This document shows, piece after piece, positions 45,001 to 57,071 of a stretch of 64,000 nucleotides of DNA; within the stretch, counting starts at the first letter, position 1, and each line of letters starts with the position of its first letter. The position numbers were made by a program, and so were the translations under genes. This DNA is from Glutinoglossum americanum (lineage: Eukaryota; Ascomycota; Geoglossomycetes; Geoglossales; Geoglossaceae): positions 62,001 through 126,000 of the forward strand of contig JAGHQL010000032.1 in assembly GCA_020080175.1 (NCBI GenBank), given 5' to 3'. The notes beneath the pieces were generated by a model. It was not told the DNA's origin. It made no database searches and worked only from the letters and a program-made list of their open reading frames with translations.

Positions 45001-47313
45001 CGCTTCGAGAGTTAGGTCGTCTGGCTTGAAAGATGCTAATCCCGGCGTTTTTGCTTCCTCCACATATTCTGCCATAAAGTCGTGAAACGCCTCGACCATT
45101 GAGAGTTTGTGTGGTGGTGGCTTCGGCGTATCTGAAGCCTTCGGCTGTTTCGTGGTGGCATTTTGGTGGGTTGAGATTTCAGCGGCATCCGGCGATGCTC
45201 CCAGAACAGAATCTGTCGGCGATGCTAGAGAGTCTGCATACTCCTCCAGAGAATCATAATCTTCAAACTCTTCCATATCATGGTAACTGCTGTAGTAGGG
45301 TCCACCCCCATATCCAGTTCCATTTGGCTTCTTATACTTCGAACTCCAGCTTCCATGGCTACTCTTTGCTGAGCTCTTTGTATAAAGGACTCCATCAGAA
45401 AAACCGCCGCTGTTTGGATACTTGGGCGTCACGCCAAGTGGGGCTAAATTATCACTATTGGTCTTCTGTGCATGCCCGAATAGCGACTTCTTCTTCTCTT
45501 GCTTGGACGCTGCGGTGGAGGATTTTGATAAAATGCGATCTTTCAAACCCGCCATTTTCGCAGACATTGATCGAGTTGTCCGCATTGTGTCCAAAGGCTT
45601 GACTAAGTGGTCATCATGGCGGTTATCTCCTGCGTGCTTGCGAATGCGTGAAAGCAATGTCGTAGATTGTGACTGCTTTTGCTTTACCAGAGTGTCCAAA
45701 TCTGATATGAGGTGGGCCTTCGACGTTCCTAATTTGGTCTCCATAAGTTTAAGAGTGCCTTTGAGGCTCTCTTCATTCGCCCAAGTCTCTTTGAAGGTCA
45801 TTTTGGAGTTGTCAAGGATCCTCTTTAGCTCGCAGATCCCGGACATTGTCCGCTTTATGCCCTCCATCTTTTGAACCCAGGCTCCGTAATCCGCTTCTGA
45901 TTCAAGCAAGTCTCTCAACTTTGTTTCGTAGGGTCGGCGCACAGCATCGTAGGGGGGTTGAGGTATTCTGGAAGAAGCTGGACGCTTATCTGGGTTTAGC
46001 TCCCTGTTATAGCCGGCATATTCGCTCTTGCGACGCCTTACAGCATCTTCTTTTTTCCCCTTTAAAACCCATTCATCCAAGGCACCGAGGATAACCAAGA
46101 GGCTTAGGGGGCGAGATGCCTCACAATGCCAAGTCGGGCTTTCCGTTGTAGTGCGCGCTTCGCAATGAGCACCACACTGTAAACAGCTAACCTTTGTACA
46201 AGAACCTTTGCATTTAGCGGTGCCAAACAGATTGAGGTATGAAAGTTCCTTAGTGGCCTCTTCTCCCTTGCTGCCCATATCTGCCACAGTGGGAGCACTT
46301 TCGGAAACCGTTCTAGAGGGTGTGGGCCTAAGTCTACGACCAAAGTTGGCTCTGTTTGGTATTGGCGGGACAGTGTTTTCGGGCGTTTTCGCCATGAAGT
46401 TAGTACCCGTCCACAATCTAATAAGCTCAGCGGCGTTAGAGGCATCAATGGTGAGGTCACCATGACACGTGCGGCAATTGAGGTTCAATCGCTGAGAGGA
46501 GTACCACTGTTGCAACTTAGCCACGCTTGGGGACGGCTCGCAGGGAATGGTAAGGTCGATAACCTCTCTAGGCTTGCTATTAGTGCCGCTACCATGTGCT
46601 AGATCGGCTTTTGTAGATGTAGGGTCGCCTTGTGGTGCCATGGAAGAGCGCGATGCATTTAGGGAAGATCTCCGACGGTTCCCATTCTCCCGTTGCTTTT
46701 CAGTCCCTTTCTCCGCATGTTCCAGGAGTTCCTTAAACATCTTCTCCGTTTCCTCTCTTTTGATGTCTTCCATGCCTGATATTGACCTGAAAAGCTGGAA
46801 ATTGCTTTTCCCGGATGATGGCAAGTCTCCAGACTTCCCTGCGGCAGCCTTCGCTAGCTCAGTCTTTATTGTTTTCTCCTCCTCCGTGTCGCTCGCGTAG
46901 TTCTCGACATCATTCCAGTCACCGGCAGCCCCGTCGTAGATGGAAGCATCATTGAATTCCTCGTCGGAATTATCAAACACATCTAGCTGCGAATCGTCAG
47001 TCATAACGACGTCACTATCGCTGGGATAATTCCCAGCTTCTCGCATTTCTTCTTCCATCAGAGCTCTCGCAAGATCCTCATCTAATGCAAGCTGAGTTTG
47101 CCTCTTGGCTTCGGACTTTGGCGAGAGGGGAGCGGGCTCCTTTAATAGAGGCTTGTCAAGTTGATCTTGCAGCTTTCGGGCAAGAAAAGCATCGCGCTCT
47201 AGATCGCTGAGCTTCGACAGTTTTACTTGTGCTTCCGAGTCGAGACCGTTTACAAGCAGGGAACTCGACGATGCAGATGCTGGGGAGAAGCGTGATGATC
47301 TCTGTCGAACCAT
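42024..47313 (-). CDS. Giant ubiquitin-conjugating enzyme (E2), BIRC6/UBE2O class
   Basis: Ubiquitin E2 with the catalytic domain near the end of a very long chain. Exons on the minus strand: 47313-42633, 42581-42319 and 42260-42024; 1726 residues. The first 1400 residues are mostly disordered (Ser/Pro/Asp-rich, an acidic patch around 95-150), with Cys pairs near residues 275-390 (CRTCHGDL and CLQCGAHC) that look like a zinc-binding segment. The UBC domain begins about residue 1460 (RIMHLTKELATM): GPEGTPYEGGLFEFDVWCPE, FNPNLYPDGKVCLSILGTW with catalytic C1562, and SMILCPKPYYNEPG. These match the BIRC6/UBE2O branch rather than small E2s. The last intron (42318-42261) restores IWK-DVVKEHFTING but has a GA donor. 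If it is not spliced the protein ends early after SPTSFTAT. Confidence 0.88.
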
Positions 47314-47404
47314 TACTTTTAGCCATAAGATATCTTACGTGCATTGACCGCAAGGGAGAAAAATGTAAGATAAAAAGTAAGTTGGAGTGCCTAGGCACTT
47401 CTTT

Positions 47405-47635
47405 CTAGAGCCCACGAACCTTGACTTTCTTCGTTGGACTACCTCCCCGGTCTCCTCGCTCTTGTTCCTGTTCATCGGACCGTTCGTCACCCCGCCCAAT
47501 CAGCCCGGTTCGCACCATCGTATCGGCAGCCAGCGGAGATTCAGATTTCCGCTTCTCAGCTCGGCCGCGATTTCGTAGAAAGTGAGGGCTGGCTACATGC
47601 GCAGGATCGGGAGGTCTATCAGATGATGAGGACAT
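47405..47635 (-). CDS. Possible small basic protein upstream of the E2 gene
   Basis: 76-residue frame from a true ATG, 92 bp upstream of the E2 start and on the same strand. It is hydrophilic and charged (HFLRNRGRAEKRKSES, GSPTKKVKVRGL) with a basic, nuclear-signal-like end. I recognise no family. It could be a short gene, an upstream open frame in the E2 leader, or chance. Confidence 0.25.
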   Translation of the reverse strand: MSSSSDRPPDPAHVASPHFLRNRGRAEKRKSESPLAADTMVRTGLIGRGDERSDEQEQERGDRGGSPTKKVKVRGL

Positions 47636-48936
47636 TTATCAGAGGAAGGATACAAGGATTGTTTGCTAAGTTGCAAGAGAGCGTGTGTGTAGTGAATGGC
47701 CGATACGCGGGTGCGTTGGTCAAGTATCACCCTGTGGAATGTCGATAGGTGGGGTTCTGAAACGGGTTGGAAAGGTGTAATAGCTTGTGGTTATATTGTC
47801 GATTGGTAACTAAAGAATTTTGAGGATCTTGAGAGCCCTCTTGCATGTTCTAAAGAGAGAGGAAGCTTTGGCTGCAATGCAAGTTGAGTGTTATGTCATA
47901 CGAGACAAGTTGTACATTAGCTGTTAGTGGGGCTCACAGCCTCAAGAGCATTCCACTACCTCTGTTTGCCTTGTGAAGTTTAGCTTCGGGCACAGGCGAA
48001 TCCAAGGTGCAAGGTTATGCGGAGCCGCATTCCCACATTTTAACACTGATCGATCATCCTTCACACTCGCAATATAAAGCCTGGATGATAGCATATATTC
48101 TGCGGGACACGATTCTACTATCGACTATTGATAGGGAAATGGTTTCTCAAGACCCATATATCCCAGTCATCGCCTCGGCATTGGAGGGAAAAGACGTCAT
48201 TCATTTAGCAGGACCCGCTAGATTACCACTAATCTCAGAAGAGACCTGGAGTGCTCCACATCGCCAACAGAGAATCTCGTCATAAGAAAACCCACATAGT
48301 GAAAGCCAGGGTACAGTAAACTAGTCGGAATCCCCGGGAAAGAGAGGAAAAAAGAATACTTTTGTTTTGAAAGGAAAACCGAAGGAAATCGCGGAGACTG
48401 GGTAAGACGAAAAACTCGTGGAAAACCTTAGTGCTAGAATGCCATAAGAGATGTATCTAGACGTCTCTGAACGCCGCGAAATGGTAGGCCGATGATGAGT
48501 TCAAAAACACCCATCAATTCCATCACCCTTCATCGCCAGTCCCCTGTAATCGGCATTATCCAAGTCATACGGTTCGGCCATCTCTAACACAGCTGAAACC
48601 TCGAGGCTGGAATTCTCATCAACTTTTTAGCAAAGGACTTTTGAAGTTGTAACCTAACTGGTCATGAATATCGTCATTCATCAAATGCAAATTTCTGGCC
48701 AGCAGTGTCATATCATAACGCGCGGAGCTGCCAGCGGAAACTAGAATCTAAAACTGCAGGACATTTTTTGCGATCCCCTTAAATACCGGCATTGCAGTTC
48801 GTCGCCAGCTACTAATCTCATCCCCTCGCCATGACATCAAATAGTGATAGGCCAACTGACAGCCTTACCACAGGATTTCTTAATATAGATCAACCTCATC
48901 ATACCGCGCTGGCAGACGAGTATCCTGAGGTTGAAA
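47636..48936. other. Intergenic between the E2 and Ifh1-like genes
   Basis: 1.3 kb with no supported gene. A frame beginning with ATG at 48831, just after TTAAATA-type sequence at 48780, runs into the antisense of the Ifh1-like gene and has no recognisable content. A frame at 48007-48285 is likewise unsupported. Confidence 0.45.
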
Positions 48937-51365
48937 TCAAAATATGCTCTTGCTTCTCTTGTGGGCATTTAGCATTCTTCTTTTCGAGCCAGTGCCTGGT
49001 AAAGAGCTTCCACTTGGGCTTGGGCCGAAAGCATGTTCAGCCTTCCGTTTCCGCACCGGAGTTATGGGGCAATTCGCAGCTGCATGTCGTCCACCTTTAA
49101 TTGCAATTCCACGCAATACGGCAGACATGCTTGGAGTAAAGGCGCGCGGCTCATGACGGGTGAGAAATTGACGATGGCGTTGCTGGTTACGATGGAAGGC
49201 GCCAACGACACCCTTATCAAAGTGACTAATCATGCTCTGGGTAGTGTCTCTCCCTTTTATAAGGTTATCTGGCTTGGACGGTGAGTTATGTAGTGAGGAC
49301 GGGGGGTTTGTGACCATAGACGTGGTTGGGGATATAGGCACTCCGGTATCTTGATCGTCGTCATTGTCACTGCAAGATGAACCGCCACCAAAATCGATGA
49401 AGTCCGAGACACTCCAGAGGTCCTCGTCCTCAAGATCATCCTCGTAATCCTCGATTATACCGTTGGAGCCGATACTAGTAAACGGATAGAAAGCTTCAGG
49501 AGGGCCTAGGACCTGGCCACCAAGAATAAACTCATTGCCCGGGGTGCCGTGTAGCAGACCGCCCATCATCAGGTTTCCGCCAGAAAACCCAACTGTTGCT
49601 CCAAAATCCTGGCTAGAGTACCCATCTCCGTCGCTGTCATCAATAAAATTAGAAAAAGCGGTTCGAGGACTATTTCCAATTATACTGCTGTCACTACTTC
49701 CAGGAGGACCGAATTGATGGCTGCGCATGGTTGCCGGTTGAGATGCCGGGAGGATGAGCATACGCTTTCCGGTACTATCTATGAAAGCAATGGGTTTACT
49801 CGGATCTGCAATCCAAGAGCCCATTGAAGGACCGATTCGGCTGGCTTGATTTAGTGACCGCTGAAAGAAAGTCCGGGTGTTCTCGCCATCGCCGACAATT
49901 GACGAAGTAGATATTCGGCGGAGGACAGAACGAGTGGGCGTGATTGTAGGTGGAGGAGGTAAGTCTTCATCGGTTGTCTCGCCTTCGTCGGCTAGTTAAA
50001 CCTTATGTTAGAACCTGTGCACAATTCCTTTCTACCAAAACACTCACACTCATAGCCACTTGAGCTGCCCATGGAGCTATCTATGTCACTAGATTCGTCG
50101 CCACCATCAACCTCTTGGCCAAAATCATCGCTGCCCCTGAAGTCCCAATAGGACCCATCTTCACTCCCACCAAAACCAAAATTATCGTCCCCATCATGAT
50201 CATTCTCGATCATACGGAGGAAGGCAGGATCAAGACGATCTTGATCCAGAAATAAATCGGGGAAAGCTTCATCATCTTCGTCCGACGTATTTGATCCAGT
50301 GCTGTCTGTGACGGGTGCGTCGTCCTCGAACCGGACGTGCCTTGACCCAGATGATCTCTCTGAGACACTGACCGAACTGTAAACCCCATTGCATGTGGGG
50401 GCATCGAGGCTAAGACTGTGATCTAGATGAGTATATTGTTGGTTGAAGAGGGGTATATCATCGAGAAGGAGGCCATCATCGACGTCAAAGTCGCCCCAAT
50501 CGCTTACTCGACCAGACAAGGCGGTACCGCTTCGATTGATCGAGAGTCCGGTTCGAGAGAGACAATCAGTCTCTTCTTCAGAATCGATTATTACTCTGGC
50601 CTCGGCCTTTTCAACATCAGGCTCACCCTCTTCGGAATCACTAATAAGGTCAACCCCTTTATAGGACTCATCGTCGGAGCTTCCAACCACCTGGTCGTCC
50701 TTGTTTCGTGCTGAATTGTTTCCCCCCTGGTCACTGCCCACCACTGCTACCCCATAAGCCAGGAAGCCATTGTTATTACTCAAGCGTCTTACAGATTTCT
50801 TTCTCGGATAGTCCATTTCAAGGCTGCCACTCTCCATACCATCTCCACCATCCTCTTGCAGGATAGAATTTCTTGCGGCCGGCTTCTGAGGGCTGAAGCC
50901 GTTGCTGCTGAGCCCCATCTGATGAATCTTGCCCGTCTTATGGTCACCCGGAGCATTTGAGGCGCTATCAACCGTAGTTGTCTGCTGAATACCAGTGCTG
51001 CGCTTCATCTTCTTTTTGCTACCTGATTCACCAGATGGGGCAATCGCTTCCGACTCTTCCCCATTGTCATCGTCAACCTCTTCGCTGCTATCATCGTCTC
51101 CGTCACTTTCTCCATCGCCAGTGCTTGCGCTAGATTCAGCAATACCAGAATTTTCAGGTCCTCCACTATCGCTTGCACTCTGGCGGTTTATTTTTGCGCT
51201 TTTCGAGTACCGAGATGCGCGGTATCTCTGTTCGCCACTGTTGACAGATTCACAGTCGGCTTGTAGCATCGCATGAGATGTGTTCTTGGATGAGGTAGAA
51301 CGTCGGGTTTGTCGGAGAGAATTTGTATCGCGAGGAGGCGGCATAGCCGCTCTCCGTCGAGGCAT
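48937..51365 (-). CDS. Ifh1/CRF1-like transcriptional coregulator
   Basis: Probable nuclear cofactor of the Ifh1/CRF1 family, which in yeast partners the forkhead factor Fhl1 at ribosomal-protein genes. Exons 51365-50048 and 49991-48937 give 790 residues. The N-terminus is basic (MPRRRAAMPPPRD), followed by long acidic Ser/Asp/Glu stretches. The recognisable part straddles the intron: DGSYWDFRGSDDF, GYESDEGETTDEDLPPPPT, TRSVLRRISTSSIVG, then SWIADPSKPIAFIDSTGKRM. The C-terminus is basic (SKRRMLNAHKRSKSIF). The start is the ATG at 51363-51365: the frame stays open to 51482 but only to a GTG. Family assignment rests on the PPPPTITP and DPSKPIAFIDSTGK blocks and is moderate. Confidence 0.72.
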
Positions 51366-53998
51366 TCGATACGTTTGATGCTTTTGGCTCGTATTCAATC
51401 GAAGGTCCAGATCAGAAAAGTTAAGGAATGGCTTGTAGCCTGGGAAGGAGGTATGGTAGTGTGTGAGTACCGTCTCGTTCACGTCTGGGGAGATAAGAGG
51501 AGGCTGCGGCGAACAATTTTTTTTCGAGATTGTACTGTACTAAGGCCCGATTGTTGTGGACGCCGAGTCGAGTCGAGTCGTCGCCGTGACGATCACGGGT
51601 GGAACTATACTAGAAGGAACTTCTTGCCCGAAAATACTATGGATCGTCGGGTTGCCAGATTGCAAGCAGAAATGCTTCCGACAATCTAAATCAGTATCGT
51701 CGTCGTAGTTGAAATACTCGTTGGCTGGCCGGACTGAGGGGTGTGCACGGAACACACACCCCTCAGTGGTGGATTTACAGCTCAGCGATAGCCTGCGGCA
51801 TGATTATCGACGATGATACTGGAGTGAAATGTCTAATATATCCTGTGAATCTTAGTGGGTCTTCGTCGACGTTTGAGATGGTGTTTGGTGTGAGAAAAGA
51901 AACCGTGATGAGGCGGGCAACGGCTTGATTTTGTGGGTTTCCAGCCCGCACTAAGCGATTGACGCTTTAGGTCTAGCGATGTGACAAGGACTTTTCTTTT
52001 TCACCACAACTCGTTCAAGCCACTGGTGGGTTTTACTCATTGACGAAGCAGCGAATTATGTGTCATATGTTGGCTGAAAATTAATTGGCCAAAGATCACT
52101 AGGTGGTCGGACGCATGTGGGCATGCTTCCGCCGCCTGGTGACCACCTTCGAGATCTCCATTAGGCTCTTGCATTCGGAGAAGTTGTGTTGTCGGTCAAA
52201 CCTTAACCCTCTCTTCCACGAGCCAAATGCTAGACATTGACGCCCTTATTCCAAAAGAGGTCATATGGATCTTCTGCTTAGCTTTGCATTTTCATGACGA
52301 CAGAAGTTTCACCACGTTCAGTGCTATCTAATCGATACATGTATGTACTAGGAATTGCCCTCTCTTCTAGGATAGATCGTCTTACGGGCAGGGTTTCGAA
52401 ACTGCCACTCGCATTGCTCTGCATCTTTTGGCATCGGTTATTTCCAGCAATGAGCCGACAGGGATTTCGTCTGATGGGACAAATGCCGAATCCTCTTACG
52501 AGGCCAATGAGAGGCTGCACTTTGCAGTAACCACGTCGATATCCCGCTGACCGCTTCTTCCAATTTGCGGGGGCAAACTTGGCCTCAGCATCGCAAGATT
52601 TAGGCAAGGCCTACACTCAACATTCAGGGCCAGAGAATCGAAGGTGTTTTACGGTAGGTATCGTAGCAAATGGCCACTTTTATAATGTCTATCCTCACAA
52701 GTTCCAATCTTTCGAATTCTCACCGTTCTTTCGGGGTGGTGCTTGTACGCCCTAAAGAGCGATCAAAAAGGCAAAGCCTACACTGGCAGCGGAATGGTCC
52801 AAACGCCGGGTAGTGGGCTGAGAATGGTAAAGCTCATGGGTGATTGGATCGGATGATGCAACGCGGCTCGTGCAGTGACCCCCTTGCGTCGGCCCGTTGA
52901 TGGTTTGTAGTGCAACATCATTCGAGCGGTGTGAATCAGCATGCAGTCGTATGGACAGGGACCACGTTGAATATTTCCTTTTCCAGTGCCTTTCACCAAG
53001 GATCCGAGTTTCCTCTGGCACAGAACTTCTACATATACATTTACAGTACATACGCATATATGTACTACGTATTTGTATCTTAGAGGCACCCGTTATTGAG
53101 CGACCTGAATTCTGGTTTGGTTTACGATCCATTCTGCATAGCCGGAAGATGACAAGAAAGTGGGCAGGGACTTTCACGTGATGGAGGATCGAATCTTTTG
53201 AGGGGATTTTTCTCCGAGCTTGGACACCTCGCCAAACCAAAAAATGGATGTTTCTCCAAAGATCAACCTCATCAGTTGGATTCGCGACACAGATCCACCG
53301 ATTCGCGTGCAAGCAGGGGAAATCGTCAGGGAAACCATCATCTACCACCACGCAATACGATTTAGATAAGGGCTTAAATTTCTTATCAGTGAGCTTTCTG
53401 TCCTTCATCACCCTTTTAGGGCTTTTTGTTTAGCGAGCGGCCAAGCAACAGCAATGAGATATGATTGGTTCTAAATAAAAAGCAATTAATTACTACTCGC
53501 TGTGGCTGAGCAGTCGGGTTCTAAATCGCCCTATTACCGGAAATAGCCTTGCGGCTGAACGAGGCTCCGGCTTATGCTTTCTCCCGATCTAAGGAGTTGA
53601 TACTCAGGCTTACAACAGCTCTACTACAATAAGAAATCTCTCCATAACACACAACGCCAGGAATATCTATCTAGCTTCATACAGAAATGGTAGCTGTGGA
53701 TCTCCATGATTGATACCCGTCATACGTAAGTGCGTAGGACACGCTATTTACAGACGTTGCTAATGGGAATAGGCATCAAGCTTACCTTAGGACCTTATAG
53801 TCCCGTAACTCACACCTATTTCCTGTTTCCTGAGAACCCTACTGAGAAGTTATACTCGGCTGGGGCACTGTGTTTGCGACAAGGCTACGGCCGTCCATTA
53901 TCCAGAGTGTTCTCTATGCTGAAAGTCCATAACCTATATTGTTAGATTTGGGGATTGAGCAAGTGCCTAAGGGCTAGTACCGCCTGAAGAGGACCAGC
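51366..53998. other. Large divergent intergenic region, Ifh1-like / DUF3433 genes
   Basis: 2.6 kb, the widest gap in the window. It holds a perfect 13-bp-stem inverted repeat at 51733-51767. A 218-codon minus-strand frame from an ATG at 53408 to 52752 has no domain and irregular composition, so I do not call it. A plus-strand frame at 53244-53375 encodes 43 residues of unknown meaning. No mobile element recognised. Confidence 0.45.
51733..51767. repeat. Inverted repeat, 13-bp perfect stem, 9-nt loop
   Basis: ACTGAGGGGTGTG (51733-51745) is followed after nine bases by its exact reverse complement (51755-51767). It lies about 370 bp upstream of the Ifh1-like start. It could be a hairpin or a dimer binding site; CACCCCT resembles C2H2 STRE-like (CCCCT) elements in both orientations. 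Confidence 0.75.
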
Positions 53999-56900
53999 AT
54001 GGCAGACCCCTGGCACTCCCATTCAAATTACTCATATGGATCCGGGCACCCGTCGACGCCAGCCCCTCCAACCCCCGGGCAAGCCACCCCCGTGTCATCC
54101 TCTTCGAATATCTCTACACCAGGCTCATCTGCTGATCATCTTGGGAGTCAACATGGAGGCTACCCATCTTCTGATCATCCTTCCGAAGTAACCAATTATC
54201 CTCCAATGCATACATACGAGATATCTCCCCCGACATCTCCTAGTAATGACCGCTTCCCATATTCGGCCGGTTCGGACCCACACCGTCTCGGATCCGGTCT
54301 CTTTCCTGGGTCAACAGCTCCAGATACCCCAAGAAACAGAGAACTGCACTTGGGTCCGGATTCCCGATCAGCATCGCAGTTCCTACCTACTGATGGACAG
54401 CCTACGATGCTGGATGCACGCGCGCCAACCGATCGCCCCGCTAGAGGCCTTTCATATCCTCCCGTCCTTCTCCCAGCCGCAGCGCCGGCTTATCAGATAC
54501 CTGCAGCGCCAGCCCCCCCACCACTACCTTTGGGTATGAGCTACGACCACGGCAGCATCAACGCAAAGTCGCAAAGTCCCTCTCCCTGGTCCCCCACTGG
54601 CGCTTCCGCCTCATCAGCGAGACGTTCACATACAGGAGGATTTTTGGCAGATAAAGTACTTGGCTCATTCCGGCAACAGAAGTCCTATCGGCAGCTATCA
54701 TCGGGCGATGATGGGATTGTACTAGAAGACCTTCCAGAGGGCGACCTTTCTAACCCCCGTGCGCCGCCACGTCTCAAGAAGCGGGGCGCTTATCACTCAG
54801 CGAAAGATGTTGACTCGGACGATGAGCACGGATCTATCGGCTTTGACATCACCTCCTTCGGGGGAGGGCCAATACTTGAATCGCAGCGATCACTATCGCC
54901 AACGGAGCTTAGGGACGAAAGTGAAAGAAACCTCCGGCGCGAACAAGGGAACTATGCTGCCGAGTTCCATCAACTAGAACAGCTAGAGGCCCAAGGCATC
55001 ACCAACGGGTTAGGCGGTGGTATGTTTGGCATCAGAAAGGAATTCAACGCCCCATCGGATGGACCAATAGCTCCACACTCATTCGTGCCTTCGGGGGAAG
55101 TAAATAATATACGTTCTCGAGTTGGCCTCACCAGAGGCAGGTCTATAAGAGATATTGCCCAAAGGGAGGCAAAACAAACCCAACAAATGGTAGTTGTAAA
55201 TGGTGAGCATCTACCTCTAATCAAGGCTGTTCGTTCTAATAGAATATAGAATATCCTGGCGTTGATTTGGGTGTTCTTGACGGCGGCAGTGCGAGAGACT
55301 TTAGCACTAGTCAGCGAGAGGCTAATGAGAGAGGAGATATCAGCGGGACATCCAAGTCAAGTTACTATTTTCCCCCAGGTAAAAAGAGCCTATCACTTTC
55401 AACCTCCAGTGAAATTCTAATCTTTCTATAGATCCTGAAATGCCAAATTGGAGACCTTTTTCCATGCGCTGGCCATACATAAGCATCCTCATTATTCTAG
55501 CGTCGGCAATGGCCGCTCTCCAAGAATTCTTATTCAGGTTGTCTAACGCACGGTCCAAACGTGATCCCCCAGAAGGCCTGTTGACGTTCAAAAGTCCGAA
55601 AGAGTTGAGCGTGTGGCAATACTTCTGCTGGAAATATATGCCGACTCTCGTAGCTGTAACCTACGGGATCATGTGGCAAGTTGTAGACTTCGAGGTCAAG
55701 CGACTTGAGCCGTATTACCAGCTCTCCAGGAAAGGTGGTGCTCTTGCAGAGGAGTCGCTCAGTATCGACTACCTAACTTTCTGGCATTACCTCACGCCAT
55801 TGAAAGCTATCAGATATAGGCATTGGGCTGTTGTGTACTGCTCCGTGGCAACGCTTCTAGCCGGTTCGATAGCGCCTACTTTGCAGTCAGCATCTGTTGT
55901 CCTTTCCCCCACTCAGAGACTAAGGAAACCTGGCGAACCAAAGTATGTCAATATGCATCACATTTGGTCTAGGGTTCTGAGTGCAACATTTTTTGTTGTG
56001 GCTCTCTTTGGTTTGCTGCTGTTATGGCAACTACGTCGCAAATCTGGTCTCCTGAGTGACCCAAAAGGCATTGCCGGCATCGCAGCCATGGCTACCAAAA
56101 GCCACATTCTAATGGACTTTCAGGGGTTAGATATAGAAAAGGAAGGTAAGATACACAAGACCCTGAGACATCGGCGGTATGTCCTGCACAAGTCCTCTCT
56201 CTGGCAGGGTGAATATGTTCGGAACCGCGGCCAAAGATCCCTGCAGAGTAAAAAGCAAAACCCGCACCCACTCATGCTTCGCAAGAAGGCCGGGATACCG
56301 TATATTATTTCTATCGCCTTATTCATGGGAGTCGTGCCTGTCCTCGTTTTCAATACTAAAGCAAACATAGTTACTGAAAAGGCGCCTTGGTTGTTGACGG
56401 CTGGAGCAGTCATTATCAAGCTCATGTGGAATACACTCGAGTGCGGTATTAGAATGATAGAGCCTTTCTATATTCTCTCAAAACGCCATGCACCGAGCAA
56501 GACGCTTACATTGGATTATACCGGAACAATCCCTGGCTTTATGCCCATCGTCGCATTCCTGAACGGTCATTACCTTGTTGCACTTGTGGGAACGAACGCG
56601 GTGCTTGCGGAGGTTCTCACCGTCTGTGTCTCCTCATTCGGTGTGAAAGGCAGCGACTTCCTCGGTATCGACACGGGTCAACGGGATGGTGAGGAGACGT
56701 TCAGATCCTTTTGGGTGTCGCTCGTTCTTGCTCTGTCAATTCTCCTCTCACTAGCCGTCAGTGCTTGTTTAGTTTACCATTATCGTGGACATGCATTCCT
56801 CCCAAGGCAGCCTGGAACCATTGCGTCGGTCTTGGCGTTTATTCATCAGAGCAAAATGCTATGGGATTTTGTTGACACGGAAACGCTGAATGCGAAGCAG

Positions 56901-57071
56901 ATGACTGTGCATCTTGGGAAGAAGGGAAAGAAATATGGAATTGGATGGTTCACCGGCAGAGATAAAAAGAGGCATTGTGGAGTTGATGAAGAAGAGCTTA
57001 CTTCAAATTATACGCACGGGATCGACCTCAAAGATGCCCTAAACCCTTGGGAGGACTGGGGTCGCTTGTAG
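53999..57071 (+). CDS. DUF3433 multi-pass membrane protein
   Basis: Fungus-specific membrane protein. Exons 53999-55202, 55250-55378 and 55432-57071 give 990 residues. Residues 1-440 are hydrophilic, rich in Pro, Ser and Gly. The rest holds two DUF3433-like blocks, each with helices around a signature: first VKRLEPYYQLSRKGGA with SLSIDYLTFW, then RMIEPFYILSKRHAPS with TLDYTGTIPG. Transmembrane stretches include YISILIILASAMAAL, WAVVYCSVATLLAGSIAP, SATFFVVALFGLLLLW, IISIALFMGVVPVLVF and FWVSLVLALSILLSLAVS. The domain is shared with proteins of the Neurospora SPRAY type, linked to hyphal-tip growth, though I cannot confirm orthology. The ATG at 53999 (MADPWHSHSNY) is the first in frame. Both introns are GT-AG and phase 1. 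Confidence 0.86.

Noticed and set aside
48831-49100. ATG-started frame after a TTAAATA-like element
   Set aside because: Most of it runs antisense to the Ifh1-like coding exon and encodes nothing recognisable.
52752-53408. 218-codon minus-strand frame
   Set aside because: No domain, irregular composition, no splice partners and a plausible chance frame in non-coding DNA; left uncalled.
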